Of a stretch of 64,000 nt of DNA, positions 61,043 to 64,000 are shown in pieces. The notes under the pieces were generated by a model, which made no database searches, had not been told where the DNA came from, and saw nothing but the letters and a program-made list of their open reading frames with translations. Location of the stretch: positions 5,022,001-5,086,000 of the forward strand of contig NC_060258.1 in NCBI RefSeq assembly GCF_921293095.1, given 5' to 3'. Both the position numbers and the translations under genes were made by a program. Position 1 is the stretch's first letter; the number at the start of each line of letters is the position of its first letter. The DNA is from Ischnura elegans. Its lineage: Eukaryota; Arthropoda; Insecta; Odonata; Coenagrionidae.

Positions 61043-63655
61043 TCAGAACGCAGGGTGGAAAGACCTCGTCGATAAGTTGCCGCAGGATGTCACAGCCCTT
61101 AGTCCTCGAAGTGGTATCAGCGTCTCTTGTAGCCGTCCCTCGCCGAAGGGGATGGAGTCGATGGTGCCGTTGCCAACCTGGAGGAGGAAGTCGGAGTAAT
61201 CCTTGCAGTTACTCGTTCGTTGTGGCGTTGTCAAGGAAAATACCTTGAAGATCCTCCACATCGGTGACGACCGCAGGGAAACACGCGCTACATCTGCGGG
61301 GGTGCGCGCTTTTTCCACGACGGGTGGGATTTGCCTAAAGTCACCGGAACAGACGAATATCTTTCCTCCGAACGGCAAATCATTATCCATAAGATCCCTA
61401 AGTGACCTATCTATAATTTGAAACAAAAAGTGATGAGCCATCGGTGCCTCGTCGAAGATAATGATTTTTGCTTCTCTCACGAGTTGAGCCCGCTGCGAAC
61501 CGTTGCTCACGTTCCAATATCCAGTTCCGTCCCCTAAATCGAGGGGGAGGCGGAACATGCTGTGGGCCGTAGTCCCTCCTTCCATGTTGGACGCCGCGAT
61601 CCCCGAGCTGGCAACTGCCAAAGCAACAAATCCGTGTCCGCGCGCGTACGCTAGAATGACGCTGATGAGTGCGGTTTTTCCATAGCCGCCCGGCCCGTCG
61701 AGGAACAATATTCTATCCCCTCTTATTTCATCCTGGATGAGGGTTTTGACGTGGGAGAAAGCACGTTTCTGGTCCTCGGAAAGCCTTGGCTCCCACTCCT
61801 CCACGAAAGACCTCAACTGTTCCCTTCCGTAACGAACCTGCTCTCTACTCAATTCGGTAGTGTCGTCGTCGACGTGCGGAAGCCCGTGATCGGTGAGACA
61901 AGAACCCTGACGCCTGAGGCTCCTATCGATAGCTAAAAGAGTTAATCGGTACGCTACCTCGGGGTTTTCGGGATGCCGGTCTAAATGATCCTCACTCAGG
62001 GCATCCTTAAATTTCTCCCAAAGGATGGCCGCTGGTGCGCCTACATTGCAGAGAAGAACGAAGAATGACCGCAATGCATTTGCAAGCATGAACGCCGAGG
62101 CCTCTTTCATGGCATCGCTGAATTCCTCCTCGTCCTCGATCAAGCCTAAAGTACGCGCGACTTCCTGAAACGTGCGGCAATGACCTACCCCGCGGGACAA
62201 AAGGTCGGCGTAACCACGGCAAGGAGTGGTCATGAGAAGGATCCTTAAGTAATACTGTTCGCCTCGGTTAGGTGAAATCCAAAGCAACCTACAGACTTTT
62301 TCCCCGCGCTTGCGAGCGGTAACGTAATGCACGCCGTCCGGGTGCTCGAAAAAGACGTCAGTACGCGGAGAACGGGAGTGGACTATGCACGTCTCGTAAA
62401 AACTCTGGTACGTCAAGTCGTCAAAAATGGGGTCTCGCGGACGGTCGAAGTAAATCATTAATTTGGAAGAGGCGGAAGACGCGATTTCTGTCAAATTACT
62501 CTCGCGAGGCCTGTATATGACTTGTTGTTTCCCTTCCAAGTGGACGGGAAGGCATTCCACGGTGGGCTCCAATTTAGAAATGGGGAACTCAAGCAAACGC
62601 CAGCAGGCGTCGCTGGCGCCTATCATGCGCTTTGTGGCATACTGCTCGACCTCGTTCTCTTGCAATCCTATCGGGGTCACGGTGACGTTTTGCAGTGAGC
62701 CACCCTTCATTAGGTATTTAAACAAATATTTAACTACGCGGCGAGTGGATGCAAGTTCTAAGTTTATGTGCGCCTCGTACTTCAACATCAACGCGGCGTT
62801 GTACGGGACCACCCATCCGTCGTGCACTGTAATTTCCCTGCGTCGCGTGGTGATAATCCCCCGATTCGAATAATTGCGCCTATACTGAACGAAACCTCTT
62901 TCGTCCACGTGGGTTGTTTCGCAAGACGGTTTGGGATAGAATTTACCGCAACAACCTTTCGCGTCATCCCAACATGGAAAGTCGGTGCGGTAGTCGGTAC
63001 CGCACGGGCCGTGGATCATGTGTTGCAATACTAATTTCCTAAGTCGTCCACCGGCCTCGTAGTCGGATGGAATGTCTGCGCGAATTACCTCGTCGATTTC
63101 TGCCGCTTGTACCGGTTCCCCTCCGTGTACCTTGAAAACTATGTGCGCGTGAGGCAATCCCCGCATTTGCATTTCGATGACGTAGACGAAGTAGGCGGGG
63201 CGCCCAAAAAATGCTCCGCTACGCAAGTCCCTTATCAATTCCCCGAGCTTTATGCTAAATATCCTGCAGGCTGTGGAAGGATCACTGCGCTTGCTTCCGT
63301 GGGGGCACGCCTTACTATTTTCCTCCCAGTGAGCGCTATAGGTAAACGTGAGAAAGTACGTCGGCGCTCCCAACCGCGATACTAGAGCCATGGCGTTCTC
63401 GTAGTGGACCTTCATGTACCGGGGTCCTCCGGTGAACGTGCTCGGAAGGTAAACTTTCCCCGGACGCACGCCACCTTCTCCTTGAACTGTTTCGTCACCC
63501 TCGATATCTCGTCGAACCTGTCCTTGTTCCTGTCTTCCTACGTCTATCAGTTCGTCCAGAGGTGCGATCCGCGTGGCGGTTGCGGAGGAGGATCGCATCT
63601 GGGAATAGCGGATGAAACGTAGCCGCTCTTCTTCGTACCGGGCGAACATTTCCAC
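61043..63655 (-). CDS. Helitron Rep-helicase, main frame (870 codons)
   Basis: The Rep part has FLTFT at 101-105, the HUH pair His169-Ala-His171, and two tyrosines (310, 314) in KYLFKYLMKG, the two-Tyr signature of Helitrons, whose first Tyr nicks single-stranded DNA. The helicase part has Walker A GPGGYGKT (654-661), Walker B IIFDEAP (732-738) and GGKIFVCSGDFRQ (763-775). All catalytic residues are present. The frame goes astray after about residue 848, where the last 20 residues are not helicase-like and the true continuation is in the -1 frame. At the front, the listed start is a GTG; the same frame is open back to the TAG at 63670-63668, beyond which the N-terminal part continues. The codon use is richer in G and C than the flanks. 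Confidence 0.93.
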   Translation of the reverse strand: MEMFARYEEERLRFIRYSQMRSSSATATRIAPLDELIDVGRQEQGQVRRDIEGDETVQGEGGVRPGKVYLPSTFTGGPRYMKVHYENAMALVSRLGAPTYFLTFTYSAHWEENSKACPHGSKRSDPSTACRIFSIKLGELIRDLRSGAFFGRPAYFVYVIEMQMRGLPHAHIVFKVHGGEPVQAAEIDEVIRADIPSDYEAGGRLRKLVLQHMIHGPCGTDYRTDFPCWDDAKGCCGKFYPKPSCETTHVDERGFVQYRRNYSNRGIITTRRREITVHDGWVVPYNAALMLKYEAHINLELASTRRVVKYLFKYLMKGGSLQNVTVTPIGLQENEVEQYATKRMIGASDACWRLLEFPISKLEPTVECLPVHLEGKQQVIYRPRESNLTEIASSASSKLMIYFDRPRDPIFDDLTYQSFYETCIVHSRSPRTDVFFEHPDGVHYVTARKRGEKVCRLLWISPNRGEQYYLRILLMTTPCRGYADLLSRGVGHCRTFQEVARTLGLIEDEEEFSDAMKEASAFMLANALRSFFVLLCNVGAPAAILWEKFKDALSEDHLDRHPENPEVAYRLTLLAIDRSLRRQGSCLTDHGLPHVDDDTTELSREQVRYGREQLRSFVEEWEPRLSEDQKRAFSHVKTLIQDEIRGDRILFLDGPGGYGKTALISVILAYARGHGFVALAVASSGIAASNMEGGTTAHSMFRLPLDLGDGTGYWNVSNGSQRAQLVREAKIIIFDEAPMAHHFLFQIIDRSLRDLMDNDLPFGGKIFVCSGDFRQIPPVVEKARTPADVARVSLRSSPMWRIFKVFSLTTPQRTSNCKDYSDFLLQVGNGTIDSIPFGEGRLQETLIPLRGLRAVTSCGNLSTRSFHPAF

Positions 63656-64000
63656 TTGCCACGCCTGCTATAAACGCCCCAAGTGGGAAAATCGGCATTC
63701 GGACAGCAGTAGGCATCTTGCGTAGTTGAACTGCGTGAGCTTTCTTCCTTGGTTATCCTTCATTCCCACGTGCCAACCCAAATTACCGTGGGGGTAGAGC
63801 AACGGATATTGGAACGGCTCCATAAGAGGACTCAAGAGGTCTATTGAGGACGGTCTTCGGTCACTCCTCTTCCATATTGTCAATTTCCTAGGATCGTATG
63901 CTGCGTCCTCCGTGCTCATGGCGGCGTGCACCTCGATACCAGTTTGTCTATCTCCAAGTCTCGGACCGTGAGTGGATCTGCTCGTCACTTCGAAAGTGAG
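62557..64000. repeat. Right copy of 1,444-bp terminal direct repeat
   Basis: Same sequence as 1-1444, described there. It includes the same TAG lesion (63670-63668) as the left copy, which a true independent insertion would not be expected to share. Confidence 0.95.
63668..64000 (-). CDS. Helitron N-terminal region, right copy, cut by window edge
   Basis: The last 110 codons of the frame described at 2296-1112, ending at the same TAG. It holds the FQYPLLYPHG-like block just before the stop. The frame is open through the window edge. Confidence 0.88.
   Translation of the reverse strand, partial: LTFEVTSRSTHGPRLGDRQTGIEVHAAMSTEDAAYDPRKLTIWKRSDRRPSSIDLLSPLMEPFQYPLLYPHGNLGWHVGMKDNQGRKLTQFNYARCLLLSECRFSHLGRL

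Larger units (their letters stand above)
59660..64000 (-). mobile_element. Helitron, 3' part (Rep, helicase, tandem-repeat tail)
   Basis: It holds the complete Rep and PIF1-like helicase frames, the helicase C-terminus in another frame, and the 279-bp repeats. Its 5' portion runs off the window at 64000 and is seen at 1445-3417. The 3' boundary given here is the edge of the tandem repeats, not a proven terminus. Confidence 0.75.

Noticed and set aside
1-64000. rRNA and tRNA genes
   Set aside because: No stretch with rRNA core sequences or a plausible tRNA A-box/B-box pair was seen while reading; a tRNA scan was not possible.

Overview
The window looks like a repeat-rich stretch of an animal nuclear genome, probably an invertebrate and perhaps an arthropod (inference). 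The reasons are a gene with short GT-AG introns, a Helitron, an hAT-type miniature element with an 8-bp target duplication, and many layers of segmental duplication in AT-rich DNA. I saw no bacterial-style operons, rRNA or tRNA genes.

Ends (1-3417 and about 59660-64000): a minus-strand Helitron. Bases 1-1444 and 62557-64000 read as the same sequence, so the window repeats itself with a period of 62,556 bp. Joined across that period, the Helitron reads in order: a cysteine-protease domain resembling the peptidase C76 (herpesvirus-tegument-like) deubiquitinase fold, two AT-hooks, a 13-14-residue peptide repeat, a Cys-rich segment, the HUH Rep endonuclease and a PIF1-family helicase. Three small lesions split this frame of about 1,860 codons: a -1 step at a 9-base A run, one in-frame TAG, and a -1 step near the end of the helicase. 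Three 279-bp tandem repeats lie downstream of the helicase.

Middle left (3.4-28 kb): non-coding DNA with a 35-bp terminal-inverted-repeat element, a long foldback, an hAT MITE and a mosaic of duplicated blocks (a 2,162-bp tandem duplication and 0.5-1.2 kb pairs). It contains one convincing host-type gene, a five-exon SGNH/GDSL-like hydrolase at 20173-19174 (minus strand, 220 aa). A 3'-only copy of this gene lies at 27153-26649.

Middle right (27.8-58.2 kb): a 30-kb higher-order array of three kinds of block. Block A is AT-rich, about 1.8 kb, seven copies. Block B is AT-rich, 1.8-2.3 kb, four copies. Block G is a GC-rich minisatellite of perfect short hairpins with TTC-type triloops, eleven copies. 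From 33.5 kb the order is A, short G, B, long G, repeated four times. The hairpin stems differ between copies by paired changes that keep them palindromic, and the leader hairpin of each G block exists in three compensated versions. A worn copy of the G/A junction at 17.86 kb shows that the arrangement is old. I know of no described family with this architecture, but I could not search. This array, the 62.5-kb periodicity and the protease-Helitron fusion are the main points of interest.
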